Assembly: GCA_029204225.1 (NCBI GenBank)
Contig: CM055098.1
Location: 55,872,537 to 55,936,536, forward strand
From: Diphasiastrum complanatum
Taxonomy: Eukaryota; Streptophyta; Lycopodiopsida; Lycopodiales; Lycopodiaceae
Length of the DNA: 64,000 nucleotides
Reading direction: 5' to 3'
Shown here: positions 31,965 through 48,891 of the stretch, in pieces
How positions within the stretch are numbered: position 1 is the first letter of the stretch
How the letters are laid out: every line of letters begins with the position of its first letter
Translations under genes and position numbers: made by a program
Notes under the pieces: generated by a model
Told to the model about the DNA's origin: nothing
Database searches by the model: none
The model's input: only the letters and a program-made list of their open reading frames with translations

Positions 31965-34900
31965 CTACTTTGGGGATCTTGTGAGGAGATCGATAACGTG
32001 TCCTTCAACAATATCCACATGAGATGTACATTCCTCTTCATCCACGATAAGATCTACTGATGTCGTGCAAAAGTCCTTGACCAATGAAAAATCCATGACA
32101 TTATTTCCATCCTTACCATCACGTGTTCCCCTAGCATAATGATGCAATACAACATTCCAATTTGTTGCCATCGGGTCTTGGACATAAAACACTTGTTGCA
32201 CATGCTTTGACATAACAAATGGCTGATCTTCCATGCTAGTTTGTTGGAGTGTTTTTGTTACATCTATCAAGCAAAAACCATTGTTGTCCATCCCCATGCT
32301 TGCATGCTTTCCAGCTATATTTGGTTTCACCCATTTACCGTAAAGAAGAATAACTGAATTGAAACCATATTCAATTGCAAATCCATCCAAAATTACGAAG
32401 ATTGATTGAAATAGGATTTCTATCTCTCACACTATTGCGGCTCCAAGTTGTAAAGCATGTGGTAATACCACTGTCTTGAGTTACTTTACTCAAATCTTCA
32501 TCCCTAGTACAAAAATAATAGCCATTCACCTAGAGACCTGAATATGATGTTGCATGGTGCTTTGGTCCTGTTGCCAAATCAATCAACATGGAATCCAGCG
32601 TCTCACCTGCTTCATGAAGTTCATTTACCTAGTATTCAAAAGAAAAAATAGCTAATTATATTAATTCCATGACAAAGCGTGAAAATAAATGAAACGTTAG
32701 AACTTTGAAATATCATGTTCAGAACATAAAGTAGAAAAAACCTTTTTCAAGAGCCATTTTGGAAAATCATTTGCATTGTAATCAAAGTTGATGGCAACTT
32801 TAGTCCTTTTCTTTTGCAACATAGCAATATCTTTTTCAAATTTCCTGTTAATATAACAAACACATTATATGATTTCTTTCAATGATGTCTAAAAAAGACA
32901 AGGTAAAGAATGAAAACTTGTATTATTGCAAAATATGGTGGTCAATTAGCTAGTTGATTACCTCTTCCATTCTTCGATGACTGTCGAGTTGTCCAAGATA
33001 CATACATGAGCTTGATGACGCATTATTGAATCAAGATAAAAAATTGTGCCTTTTCCTTCAGGAACCACACTGTTCATTCATGGATCTTCTTCTCCATCCC
33101 ATACTCTACGAGAAGTACCTTCATAGGCTTGGATGTATTCTGTATAAAAGCCAAGTGCCTCTTCAATTGCATAAGTTGCCACCATACAACCCTCTGGCTT
33201 TGCTTTATTTTTCACGTATTGTTTAAAAGGTTTCATGACTCTTTCGAATGGATACATCCATCGCAAACTAACATGCTCACAAATTCTAATCTCCTCTACA
33301 AGGTAGACAACAAGATGTGTCATAATATCAAAAAAGGATGGTGGAAAAGATCTAAAACACAAAGTGCCTCAACCACTTCTAGTTGTAGAGATTCTAGTTT
33401 TGATGGGTCTAGAGTTCGTGCACATATCATTCTAAAAAAATGACTAATCTTTAAAATGCCAGCCCATGCTATGTCAGATATGCCGCAACGTATAGCCACT
33501 GGAAGTATTTGTTGCATGAAGACATGATAGTCGTGAGTTTTCATGCTCTTAAGCTTTCCGTCTGTTTCAAACAAGAATGATACATATCAATATAACATGC
33601 GTACGAGACACAAATTAGGCACAATGAGGTTTGCAGAGTTGAGTTACAACATGCAATAGAAAAAGTTGAGTATAAAATAACCTACAATGTGTTTTCTCAT
33701 AGAGGCACTATATCCTGTCGCATATATTTTACAATTGAAAAAAAATGTCTCCTTTCCTTGCTTTGTGAATGTGTATGGTGCATACGGCCAAGAAATCTTC
33801 TTCGTATCATTTTCACATCTCCTTGGCCAGAGAGATTGTTTAATACCGAGCTCTTTCATGTCTTCATGCACTTTGATTGAATCTTTGTCACCCATTCTAA
33901 GAATATTTTTTAGAATGTTTTCGGCTACATTCTTTTCCACATGCATAACATCCAATGTATTTCGAATCAGAAGATGTTGTACATACCACATACACATACC
34001 AATATTGTTAGAGCATATGATGATGTACATGCACATATAAACAAAAACCGAAATATTAACTATTGTGTAACTCATATTAAGAAGAAATTATATATACCTG
34101 CCAATATGGTAGACTGTACAAAATAGATAATCTTTTCCATCCCGTTACTTTTGAAGGATCGTCCTTCTTTTTACGTGGGTGACTACTACTCCATGTCGCG
34201 TGTGCTTTTGTCCATTTAAAAAAGTCATCTGTTGTCACTTTGAGAGGAGGATCTCGATCGTCGATCTCTCCATTGAATGCAGTCCTCATATTTCGAAACT
34301 TGTGATCATGAGGAAGGAACTTTCTATGTCCACAATACACTACTTTACGTAGATATTCTGACCATCTGCCTTCTCCTTCTGGGCCAGAAATTGGACAAGC
34401 AAGATATCCCTTCACTCTACATCCCGCAAGCAAGCCATATGCAGGAAAATCATGGACTGTCCACAGCAAAATACCTCTTAGAGTAAAATGTCACCCTTCA
34501 TGCATTGACCGTGTGACATCGTAAGTAGGTATTCCATTCCACAATTCCAGCAACTCTTCCACAAGGACTTTTAGATAAACATCTATCTTATATTCTTTTA
34601 CTTGGTTCGGACCATGAATAAGCAATGACATCATAACAAAGAATCTTTTTGTAGCTAGCCAAGGTGGAAAATTATAATTCACTAAAAGAACAGGCCAAGA
34701 ACTCCATCTGCTACTCAAATCTTGAAAGGGATTCACACCATCTATAGCAAGTCCAAGTCGAACATTTAGAGATTCTTTAACAAATGGCTGCCAAGTTGAA
34801 TCCACATGCTTCCCAGCAAGCGAGTCTACTAGATGTCTTAGCATGTGTCATGGCTTCTACCTTGTGTATGCCATAGCATTAGATTTGCAGTAGTTGGACA

Positions 34901-36640
34901 CCTACAAAATAACAAATAAAAAAGACATCAATTTTAATATATGTGTGTGTGCATATATATATAATATGCACATATACATGTGTTTGTGTCTATAAATACA
35001 TATTTGAAAATGAAACATAAATTCCATGTTCAGGTGTAATGATGAAACTCAAAATTTTATCTTGCATTGATCAAAGAAAACTAGAGCACCTATACATTCG
35101 AAGAAGGCATGGTATCAATGGAAAATGTCTTAATACTTTTTGTGGTATTTTTCCTTTTCCTTCCTTCCATCGACTGGCCCCGCAAATAGGACATGAATCC
35201 AATATATAATGCTCCCACACGATATAATATGCAGTCATTAACACATGCATGAATGCTATTATAGTGCAACCCAAGATCTTTGATCATTTTCTTTGCTTGG
35301 TATGTTGATGGTGGAAGCTCGTTTTCTAATGGCAAAATGTCTTTCTTTAAAAGATGTAGCAACTCATCCATGCTTGCTTGTGACCAACCATGTACCACTT
35401 TAAGATTGTAAAGAAACAATGTTGTTGAAAGCTTGCTAACTTTACATCCTGTATATAAGGGTTCACTTGCATTATCCATAAGGTTTTCAAGTTCCAAGTT
35501 ATAATTATCTGTTGGTTGGTCATCTTCCATATGTTGGTCTTGCATAGATGGTTTGATGTCCTCATGATCAAAATCCACATTAAATGTTGTGTGTCTAGAT
35601 GCTTCTTCTTGATCTAGTGAACCATCCAGCTTGCTAGTACAACCATTGACATTTTCAAAAGTATTTTGTATCATCCTTTGTAATTGCATATCAAGAGAAT
35701 TTACGGACATGTCATTATCAAATTTCCCCTTCGGAGTATATTTCTCCGTCGATTCTTTATAGTTGGAGTCATGTGTTGTTGCCAAAAAGTATGAGATTCA
35801 AGAGACAGAAGCGAACCACATGTCATGAAATTCCTACCAATCCACATATACACAAAAAATTGTCAAGCAATCTTTTAGTATTATGACATGTACATCCAAG
35901 TAATCTGTACATGACTTTCATATTCACCCACTTCACCAATAATTGCTTATACACTAAACATAAAAAGTTTACAAGTTATTAAGAATATGCATGAACGTAA
36001 TCTAAAATCACATCATAGATGTATATCAACTCAATGTGATAGAGTATAGCATTAAAATATACTATCAGGAGACAAATGATAGACAGGTACAAGACAATTT
36101 AGAAAAGTTAGTAAAAGGTTCTTCACAAAAATCAAATGCTCAATTTCTAAAATCAATAACGTACCATATTTCTAGTACATTAATAATGCATAGTTTAGTA
36201 TAATACCTTTGCATTATCCTTGATTTTTTTTTTTTATGTTGACCAGCCTCTTCTCAACAAATGCTTTTCAATTACATCAAGGGACATAAATCCCAAGCCT
36301 CTACAATTGGCACATGGGCAAGGATCCATGGTCACACCCCGTCTGATAGCATCTTCTCTAATTTCCTCAAATGACCAATTATGCGCAGCATTTGCTCCAT
36401 GATCTACTCCATAAAAAGAAGATCAATTCTTTTATTAAATGTGTATAAAACCTAAACAAAAAACATGTCTACCAACATATGTACCTGATGTATCTTTAAC
36501 TTTTTCCTCGTTCTTCCATTCCACTGGTAGGTGCGTTCTTTTGAAATGTAGAATCTCGTCGAAATTGTGATAACACCTCGTTGATTTGAAATAACAATTC
36601 AAGAAAAGTTGATTCGCAACAACATTCCAAGAATACCTAC
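31965..36640 (-). pseudogene. TNP2-type CACTA transposase, multi-exon with frameshifts
   Basis: Minus strand, in order: an N-terminal transposase-associated segment (TMDPCPCANCRGLGF with a HLLRRGW follow-up, about 36340-36240); a linker; CKVSKLSTTLFLYNLKVVHGWS and ELPPSTYQAKKMIKDLGL (about 35460-35260); CPICGASRWKEG and KVLRHFPLIP (about 35190-35110); the catalytic block NVRLGLAIDGVNPF (about 34770-34730) with WPVLLVNYNFPPWL; LLWTVHDFPAYGLLAGCRVKGYLACP (about 34470-34390); DVMHVEKNVAENIL (about 33960-33910); HDYHVFMQQILPVAIR; ALCVLDLFHHPFF; and a C-terminal part with QQVFYVQDPMATNWNVVLH ending at 31965. These match the TNP2 (Transposase_21) family and its plant C-terminal extensions. Frames change by non-intron-like shifts near 35225 and 32380, so this copy is probably inactive. 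Introns exist but were not all mapped. Confidence 0.92.
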
Positions 36641-36659
36641 ACTGCGCGACCCAGTTTTT

Positions 36660-36910
36660 TTTTCAGTCCGCGTCCATTAAGTTATGTGGATCGACTAAAT
36701 AATCGACGCTAGCAGCGTCAAATATATAGTCAATTTCCAAAAAAAAATTGACTATATATTCGACGCTAGCAGCGTCGCGTATATGGTCGATTTCTAGAAT
36801 TAAAAAGACTATATGCTCGACGCTGCTAGCGTCGAATATATAGTCGTTAGTATTCTGCAGATTGACTATATATTCAATGCTGATAGTGTCGAACATATAG
36901 TCGATCTGCA
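36660..36910. promoter_or_regulatory. Palindrome array between the divergent CACTA genes
   Basis: Four units share a 15-bp palindrome-like core: gacgctagcagcgtc at 36705-36719 and 36762-36776, its complement gacgctgctagcgtc at 36819-36833, and a decayed aatgctgatagtgtc near 36875. Each is flanked by tatagtc/gactata, which lets neighbouring units fold on each other. The array lies between the start of the minus-strand TNP2 gene and the plus-strand Ptta-type gene. By analogy with TNPA-binding arrays it may be a transposase-responsive shared promoter; that is inference. Confidence 0.7.
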
Positions 36911-38169
<1,259 letters not shown>

Positions 38170-39866
38170 ATGTCTGACCCTCCATCTCTTGGGTCTGGTC
38201 TTTTTCCGTCTCATGAAGAGTATATGAACTAGTTAAGTAGTGCATCTGCTAGGCAGAGAGAACAAATGGATGTTGTTCTCCAACGGTATAGGTCCATGTT
38301 AAACTCTCCAACGGCCTCACAACAGGGTAGTCCTCAGAGGCCCCCCACTAGTGCACATTCACCCGTACCATCACGGAGGCCCTCACCACATAGGTCCATT
38401 CCTCATACCTCCACACCTTGCATTGCTAGGTCAGCACCACGTAAGAGTCATTTAGGTGGTTGTTTTTTTTCTTGTGGAGGTGACGATGATTTCACGGAAC
38501 CTAGATATAGAGATAACTCACCCGTGCGTGACGCACCACCACCTGATCACACCGCACCAGGTTACGATGCTCCACCTGCTAGAGTCGGTCCGACATTATA
38601 CTATGACATTGATACATCAGGGGATGTTAAGGGAAAGGAGGTCCTAGCTTACATGAGAGAGCTCTGTCATGGGGCGTTTGATAGATATGTTTAGAGACTG
38701 GAGGGCTATCCCTATCCCTGAGAAGCGTTGGGTCATAAATGATTTAAAGAGATGATTCCCTAATCCCTCTGAGCACACCTTCAACGATAAAGGAATGATA
38801 GATAGGATGCGTATGCTCATGTCCCATAGGCGATCTCTTGTCAGGGAGGCTGTAAAAGATAGGAGTAGACCTGCATGGATACATGAGGAGGTGTGGGAGC
38901 AAGCTAAATCACAGCGTCGAGATTTTTCGGAGAGATTTCGGTAGCAGGAGACCGCATCCCAAAGGCGTTTGTCAAAGTCAGGGGCCTCACATCTTGGCAG
39001 CAGGGGGACGAAGTCCTTCCATCAATACTTTGTGAGTTTTTATTTTTGAACATATATTTTCAAAAAAATTCAATTACATTAAAAAAAACATTAAAGAAAT
39101 AAAATTAGTGAAAAGGGTATTTTGTGTGAATTTGTGGTCGTTACTAAACTTGCATGTTGTTACTTGTGTAGCTATCATCTGTGGGTCGTGAATACACTCG
39201 TTCGAAGTATAAATATGCAAATGTACATGGTTCTCATGAACTAATTGAGCTCCTTGCCCGAAACCTAGATGTTCTTATAAATTGGGAGGCAGCTCGAGTA
39301 ATTATGATAAATATTCTTTGTTATGCCAACTTTCAACAAGAAAGAATAATTCATGTATAATACAATAATGTTGAAATTGATATTTATTAATCTTCTTACT
39401 CTTTTGTAGGAGGCACACGAGAGTCCTAGGGAAGAGCATCATAGGCAGGAGGAGGGGTCGGAGGACAAGCCCACACAAGTCTGCACATTATCTCTCTTTT
39501 GATTTCCCTCTTGATAAATCATATATTGTGTTCATATATTTGTATTCTATTTTTCACATGTAATGTCCTCACTGAGGTATCAATTAGTAAAAAAAAACTC
39601 ATATTATCTTCTGTTTTTTCAGTCGGAGCATGAAGAGAGCGAGGAGGTATTGTACCTTTTTTCTCCCCTAAATCATTTCTCGTTGTATCTCTTTTCTCTA
39701 CCTACCTTTTCTGAACACGTTGGTAAACTAACAGAAGCTCTATTGTTTTGTAATTATGCAGGAGTTTATAATTAGAGGCAGCACGGCGGTGTCGCTCAAC
39801 CATTCTGCTTCAACTCGCTCGGCACGGCAAAAGCAACCACTTAGGAGAAATAGGAGTCATAGATAG
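38170..39866 (+). pseudogene. Ptta/TNPA-type CACTA protein (Transposase_24-like), first copy
   Basis: Begins MSDPPSLGSGLFPSHEEYMN at 38170, with a stop at 38230 in the same frame as the following 38266-38694 segment. That segment is rich in Pro/Ser/His (SPQRPPTSAHSPVPSRRPSPH) and leads to VGPTLYYDIDTSGD. After a shift near 38670 the Transposase_24-like domain follows: MFRDWRAIPIPEKRWVINDL; a stop at the end of LKR; RMRMLMSHRRSLVREAVKDRSRPAWIHEEVWEQA; and SGASHLGSRGTKSFHQYF to about 39030. Further exons are likely at 39171-39300 (VGREYTRSKYKYANVHGSHEL), 39409-39478 and 39622-39648. A last exon at 39762-39866 ends RQKQPLRRNRSHR. In En/Spm, TNPA-type proteins bind the subterminal repeats. Stops and a shift suggest decay. 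Confidence 0.75.
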
Positions 39867-40780
39867 AGTTATTTAGTCTGTGTGCATTGTAATGACAACA
39901 TGCAAGATATGTATTCAATGTGCTTCTGCACAAAATATTAATAAGAGACGTTATTTAATCTCAAGATTGGAATGTAATTGCAAATGTTTAGATCCATTAC
40001 CATTTTTGGAAAAGCAAATATTTTTTTATGGAATAGCGTTGATAATAATGATATGGATATGTATTTTTTATTATAGATAGTTTAGATTGTTAATCTAAGT
40101 CTTTTTTTTTTTTTTAAGTTGAGCTTATTCACCAATCAAGTATAAATAAGAAAGTAAAAATAAAATGATCATGCCTCTCACCTTCCCTATCCTCCCTCTC
40201 GTACCCTTCTTCCCTACACTCCCTCCTACCCGATCCACCCTCCCCTCTCCCTACTTTCCTGCCATGCCGCCAAAGTGAGTCTTTAAGCACCTACAAGGGA
40301 GTAGACAATAGCTTCCATTGTTTTTCTTTCACGAGGAAGTTAGATGAGGATAGGTCTCGCTTACCAAATCTCAAATTAACCTTGGAAATTAAAATCTTTC
40401 ATCCGAAATCCCCTAAACCCTAAATTTGTAGAAAAAAATTTATAATGAAAATTTTGGCTCATTGTTTTATTTGTTGTTTGGGTTCACACAATAAATGCTC
40501 GATGTTTTCATAAATGTTTTTTTTTATGTAATTTTTAGCCGAGACAATATTTTATTTTTGAAGATCATGAGGACATATATTTTAATACTTGCTAGTTTTA
40601 TTATGGTAATGTTTTTAGTTTTCATGCATTAGAAACTAAATCTTTGCCTGGATGCATATGTCATTCCCAGGATTTCCCAGCTCTCTAGTAAGAGAATGTT
40701 GAATATAATAATGACAAAAGAGAGAAAAGGGAGTATGTAGCTGAAAACCACTACAAATTTATGAGCAGAACAGTCCTAGC
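39867..40780. other. Spacer between the two plus-strand CACTA genes
   Basis: No coding frame is supported. A pyrimidine-rich stretch (40170-40265) and AT-rich sequence fill the interval. Confidence 0.5.
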
Positions 40781-40875
40781 ACAGGTAATCATAGTAGATA
40801 AGTTTATTACACTCATGGTGCTTGATTGTCATACAACATATCATAACTTCTTACATGTTCATATTTATTTTAGGT

Positions 40876-44598
<3,723 letters not shown>

Positions 44599-45350
44599 GC
44601 TTATTTTTCTTGTTCAAACATAATTTTCCTTTCATGATGTAAATATTGGCTCAATCTTTGCTCTTGAATGCAGAAATCCGATTTTGAAGAGTTTTGAAGT
44701 CTCCAACTATCAATTTTCCTAGAAATTGCAGCATGACAAGTGCAACATTTTATACAATTTTGATCGTAACATTATTGAAGGCCTAAATTGCCTTTATAAT
44801 TTTTATTTTAAGAGATTGTATGAGACACTTGACATGTCGATGTATTTTAACAGAAAATTTGAGATGCGCATGCAGAGCCCTGTATTCACCTTATTGTGTA
44901 TGATGAGAAATTTTTCTCTCTTTTGGTCCATTTGATTGGGTGGTTTAATTTGTTGTTTTAATTTTGGACTGAAATTCTCTAATCGTACTAATTATAAATG
45001 ATCGATATGTGTAGGCTATGTAAGAGTTGTTCCAAATGTTTGCAATAGAGATAGTTTGTATGTATACTAGAATATGGCACTGTGATTGTTGGATTTCTTA
45101 CACAGAGATATTGTACATGTTGAGCAAAAATGAGTTCAATCTGAGTCCTTATAACTAGCTGACAAATTAACAAACTACGCCAAGATATATATATAGAGAG
45201 GTTGAGACCCCTTGTTAACTTTTAAAAGTGTTACATTTTCTAGTAAGGACTCAGATCCATGAAGCCTCACACCATCAATTGTTTGCACATCAAGCTCCAC
45301 AGCGGTTTACACTACAAAGCTATAAGAAATTAAATGTGCAAGGCCAATTA
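44599..45350. other. 3' flank of the second plus-strand CACTA gene
   Basis: AT-rich, no coding frame supported. Contains a short ta-run (45186-45195). Probably 3' untranslated and spacer sequence before the right subterminal repeats. Confidence 0.45.
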
Positions 45351-46050
45351 TTTATTTCCGTAATTTTAGCCAAAATTTGTCTCTAAATTAGTCGAGGCTT
45401 CCTCTAAAATTGCAAAACAAATCTGCAATTTTGGACAAAAACTTGGGGACATTTTCGCAATTGTATTGGTGATATTTTCTTCAATATTAGCCAACAATTT
45501 TTTTTTTGGCAAAAATTGCCAAAACAATTGCGAAAATTCATTTCTGCAATTTTATTTTATAATAGTATATAAAATTTACAAAAAATAAATCCGTTTTCCG
45601 CAATTTTTATTTTCTATTGCGGATTTATTATCCGCAATTTTTTGACACTTTTGAAAAAAATTGCAAAAATGAGTTTCCGCAATTTTTTTCGCAAATCATG
45701 CAAAAAAATTGAGGAAATATATCTGCAATTTTTGCCACAACAATTGCGGAAATGAATTTTCGCAATTTTTGCCCAAAAAAATTGGCATAAAATATCAGCC
45801 AAACAGATTGCGGAAAAAAATTGCGAAAATAAATTCGCAATTATCATGCCAAAAAATTGCGGGTGGGTTTCCGCAATTTTTTTTATTGTTAATTTAGCCA
45901 TAAAAATTGCGAAAATTAGCCCAAAAAATTGTGGGACCGAAATTGCGGATTTGCCAAAAAAATTGTGGTAACCGTTGCCGCAATTTTTTTGGCAAAAAAA
46001 GGCAAAAATTGCAGAAATTTTTGCAATTTTTGCCAAATTTTCTTGTAGTG
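45351..46050. repeat. CACTA right subterminal repeats and TIR
   Basis: About 700 bp with more than a dozen 'aaattgcggaaa/tttccgcaattt' motifs in both orientations, often as paired foldbacks, ending TTTTCTTGTAGTG at 46050. The motif is the same as at the left end but the array is longer. Apparent Phe/Asn/Cys/Arg-rich open frames on either strand come from the repeats. Confidence 0.88.
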
Positions 46051-46493
46051 TGATGAGGACCAAAAAGAGAAAAGAGCTCACCTTGTTTACCTTGATAATC
46101 ATCCAAGTGAGCCCCGAGATTCAGACCAAGTCTAGAAGTCTCAATTTGAGTTGATGAATCAACCACATCAACAACAAATGGAGAAACTCAACAAAGAGTT
46201 TCAACAAGCCTTAAAATCTTTTCAGAGTCAGTTGCCAGGACAATTGCCATCTGGTACCGCTATCCATAGGCAAGAAGATACCTTGTTCTCACAATGTCAT
46301 GGTGCAGATACCGATAATGAGTATCCAATTACATCGACCTTATGAAACGCAGTATTGTATACTTTGTGATACGACCACTCATAACACTTCAAGTTGTAGG
46401 TACAACCCACGCAATTTCGACCACAACAATATGTACCATGAGTTCCGAGATGAGTTTGATAGAGTTGAAGCTAGGATTTCTACTTTGCCATTT
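46051..46493 (+). pseudogene. Retrotransposon gag, continuation after the CACTA element
   Basis: Continues the gag of 30300-31017: EDQKEKRAHLVYLDNHPSEPRDSDQ; a Gln-rich helix (NQPHQQQMEKLNKEFQQALKSFQSQLPGQLP); then in another frame a zinc knuckle CILCDTTTHNTSSC (CX2CX4HX4C, about 46358-46400) and HEFRDEFDRVEARISTLP. It is cut again at 46493 by the solo LTR. Bases 46434-46485 recur at 47489-47540. Confidence 0.82.
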
Positions 46494-47380
46494 TGTTGCT
46501 AAGTCACCTTTACAAGCCTTACTTTCGGCGCCACCGGCGCTAGTATTGTCCCTGGCGCCAGCAACGCCTCTGTTGCTGGAATGTTGTCCTGGCGCCCGCC
46601 TTGGCATGCCAGCGCCCCGAAGACTAGGGTCGGTCACACACTTGAAATGTAACCTTCCCAGACTTATCAATAAAGTGGGATTTTTCGCAAACTGACTTTG
46701 ATTACCTTCTGAGTTTCAGTGTTCGGTAAAAGCGCCAATTGTAAGGCCGCTTCAAACTTTTTGATCTAGCACATAGCTGAGGGTCATATCCCGGGACGCC
46801 AGTGGTATGCCATTGGGACCATTCGGTCCGTGGCGCTAGCGGTATGCTGTCGGGACCACTTGGTCCAGGAACTAGTTGTCTCCATATCTGTCGTGGCTTG
46901 TGGTTCTGAGTGTTCCTTGCATGAACATAAATGGGTTAAGCTCTTGGGAAATGGGCTCTAACCTGTCGGCTGAGTTGGATGGCTTGCTTGGGTGGAAGTT
47001 ACCTGTTTATGGTTGTCCAGTTTGGCGTGGCACCAGGTTGGCTTCCAACGCTCGTGACGAAGCTTTCAATTGGTTAAGTCTGATATAAGTCAGACCGCTT
47101 CTTGGAATGGATGTTACTCGTTTGTAACAAAGCTTCGAGTTGGTTAAGTTTGATGTATGTCGGGCGGCTTGCTTGGAGGGAAGTCACCCACATCGGGACC
47201 CCCGATCTGGCATGGCGCCAGGTTTGGATCTCAATGTTGGTTTCTGAACTTCAAGTTGGTTAAGTATGATCGTTGTTGGTGAGTTGGCTGCTTGTATGTC
47301 AAGTGAGTTAGGATGACAAGAGGTGAAGGCTGGGAAGCTAAGTCATGGTTCCCGGCTCCCTTTGAGATGCCTGTGCTACA
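46494..47380 (+). mobile_element. Solo LTR (887 bp) with CATTT target duplication
   Basis: Begins TGTTGCT and ends GTGCTACA. CATTT lies at 46489-46493 and 47381-47385. An uninterrupted duplicate of the host gag (47489-47603) shows that the two flanks belong together. Internally there is an AATAAA near 46669, a GGCGCC-rich stretch (46530-46620) and three diverged ~100-bp units around 'gttggttaagt.tgat' (near 47071, 47141 and 47256). No coding capacity. No second copy of this LTR was found in the window. Confidence 0.88.
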
Positions 47381-47700
47381 CATTTGCCCAGTTACCTACG
47401 CAAGGGCAACCACCACAAGAAATAGAGGTTCTTTCCGATCTTTTTGATGCCACAATTTTAACCTAACCCCGTAGAAGCTCAAAGACAATACCATGAGTTC
47501 CAAGATGAGTTTGATAGAGCTGAAGCTAGGATTTCTACTTCTCCATCTACCCAATTACCTATGTAGGGGCAACCATCACATAGAATAGAGGTTCTTTCCA
47601 ATCTCTTACAAGATCAAATTACTAGGCCCTTCTACGCGGCCGTAAAGTTTTCCAAACCCCTGTGGGATGCCATACACTCACACTAGTATGAAGGAAATAT
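47381..47700 (+). pseudogene. Retrotransposon gag fragment, partly duplicated
   Basis: Block B (47387-47440, cagttacct..gaggttctttcc) recurs at 47550-47603, and block A (46434-46485) recurs at 47489-47540. A' and B' lie side by side, whereas A and B are separated by the solo LTR. A stretch of gag was therefore duplicated in tandem and the first copy then received the LTR insertion, or the reverse. Confidence 0.8.
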
Positions 47701-47709
47701 TGACTTTTT

Positions 47710-47907
47710 GAGGATAAGTGGATTGTATTGAATAAAGGCAATATGACTACAAAACATTGGCAAGATATAGCCAAGGAACTGGCAGTTAGATATTGTTCGT
47801 CTATCCCAAGAACAAGAGTACAAAGAGATGAAATTAGAGCCATGAGGGAGAGGCATTCAACAGCTTTCCTAGCTTTCCCACAACTGGGAAAGCCGTTTCT
47901 AAATTAG
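47710..47907 (+). pseudogene. Trihelix / Myb-SANT-like DNA-binding domain fragment
   Basis: A 66-codon frame reads EDKWIVLNKGNMTTKHWQDI, then AKELAVRYC, and RTRVQRDEIRAMRERH. This is the second and third helix pattern of plant trihelix factors (KW..L.RGNL..KHW.EVA..V, then KT..QC..KI..LRKRY). It has no start codon, no first helix (a stop lies just upstream) and ends at TAG 47905. It is either a broken host gene piece or a domain captured by a transposon. Confidence 0.6.
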
Positions 47908-48048
47908 GCTAGCAGTTAGCATAGCCAGATTGTAGACAAGGCTATGGATAATAGATTTCATGAGAGTTGATAGATCTAAGCTAATTTCATGATTTTTGTC
48001 ATGTCACAAAACAGAACTATAAATGACTACATGTCAAGTCTCAAGCGA
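47908..48048. other. Short spacer, nothing recognised
   Basis: Noncoding sequence between the trihelix fragment and the inverted repeat copy B. Confidence 0.4.
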
Positions 48049-48470
48049 GCACCACAACACTGTACACATGTATAAGAATTCTATTCACAAACCTGGCTAT
48101 GCACTTTTGTGGATTGGATTTATATCTAGTTGCTCTACTTCACGCATCTTGTTTAGGTTTGATGTTTTTTTCAAAATTTCTAGAAACGTAACCAGGGATT
48201 GTTCTTTTAATCTTGTAAAAGAGAGCATGTCCTTTTCTTCCCTTCATAGTCAAGGCAGTTTTGACAGCACTCAACTTTCACAAAGGTGGTTTGAAAACCA
48301 TCAGCTAAAGTCTTCCACATGCCTTTTATTTTCAAAAATTGGGAATACTGGTTTAAATATAGATCTCCATGCAAATTGCAATTGTAGTTTTGAAGTATCT
48401 TTGCAAATATGAAGCAAGAGACTATTACTCTTTCATTGTGTGGCAAAGCATGATAAAAGGTATGTTATGT
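48049..48470 (+). repeat. Long dispersed repeat, copy B (inverted partner of 9815-10202)
   Basis: Matches the reverse complement of 9815-10202 along its length with scattered differences. The similarity stops close to 48470, where a retrotransposon 5' region appears to begin. The two copies are 38 kb apart on opposite strands. Confidence 0.85.
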
Positions 48471-48473
48471 GCT

Positions 48474-48879
48474 ATGTCCATGTCCTGTGTAAGGGAATCA
48501 AAATAATTCCTAACGTGAATAGCCGATCACTCCAGACCTATAATTGGACATAGGAGCACTTGCATGGTGTTTGACTGCTATAATGCAAGAATAGGAGATC
48601 AATAGTTTAATATAGATTGCATGGGGATCATAAGGGGAATATTCTCTCCTCTTGGAGAGAATACTTACCATGGAAACTCGCCCATCTCCCTATTGGAATT
48701 TTAGATTCTTGAGCCAGGTTTCCTCTGCTCTCTTGTATTCATTCATTGTGGCTTGGGGATGAAGGGTTAGGGTATTGACTAGCCTCTTCATGTTGGTTGG
48801 GCGGTTTATGCTCCACAGGTGTCCTTTTGGTTTGTATGTGACAGGATTCTTGAAGATCTTCACTTGGTGATCGCTATAG
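48474..48879 (+). mobile_element. Probable 5' LTR of a Ty3/gypsy element
   Basis: Placed only from its 3' border, just before the primer-binding site at 48880. The left border near 48474 is uncertain and the terminal CA is not preserved. It contains tata-like and pyrimidine-rich stretches. No second copy was found. Confidence 0.45.
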
Positions 48880-48891
48880 TGGTATCAAAGC
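48880..48891 (+). other. Primer-binding site, initiator tRNA-Met type
   Basis: TGGTATCAAAGC resembles the standard TGGTATCAGAGC primer-binding site with one mismatch. A gag-like region follows at 49588, as expected. Confidence 0.7.

Noticed and set aside
45614-46102. 162-codon minus-strand frame rich in Phe, Ala and Asn
   Set aside because: It is built from the ccgcaatttt subterminal motifs of the CACTA right end and crosses the transposon border.
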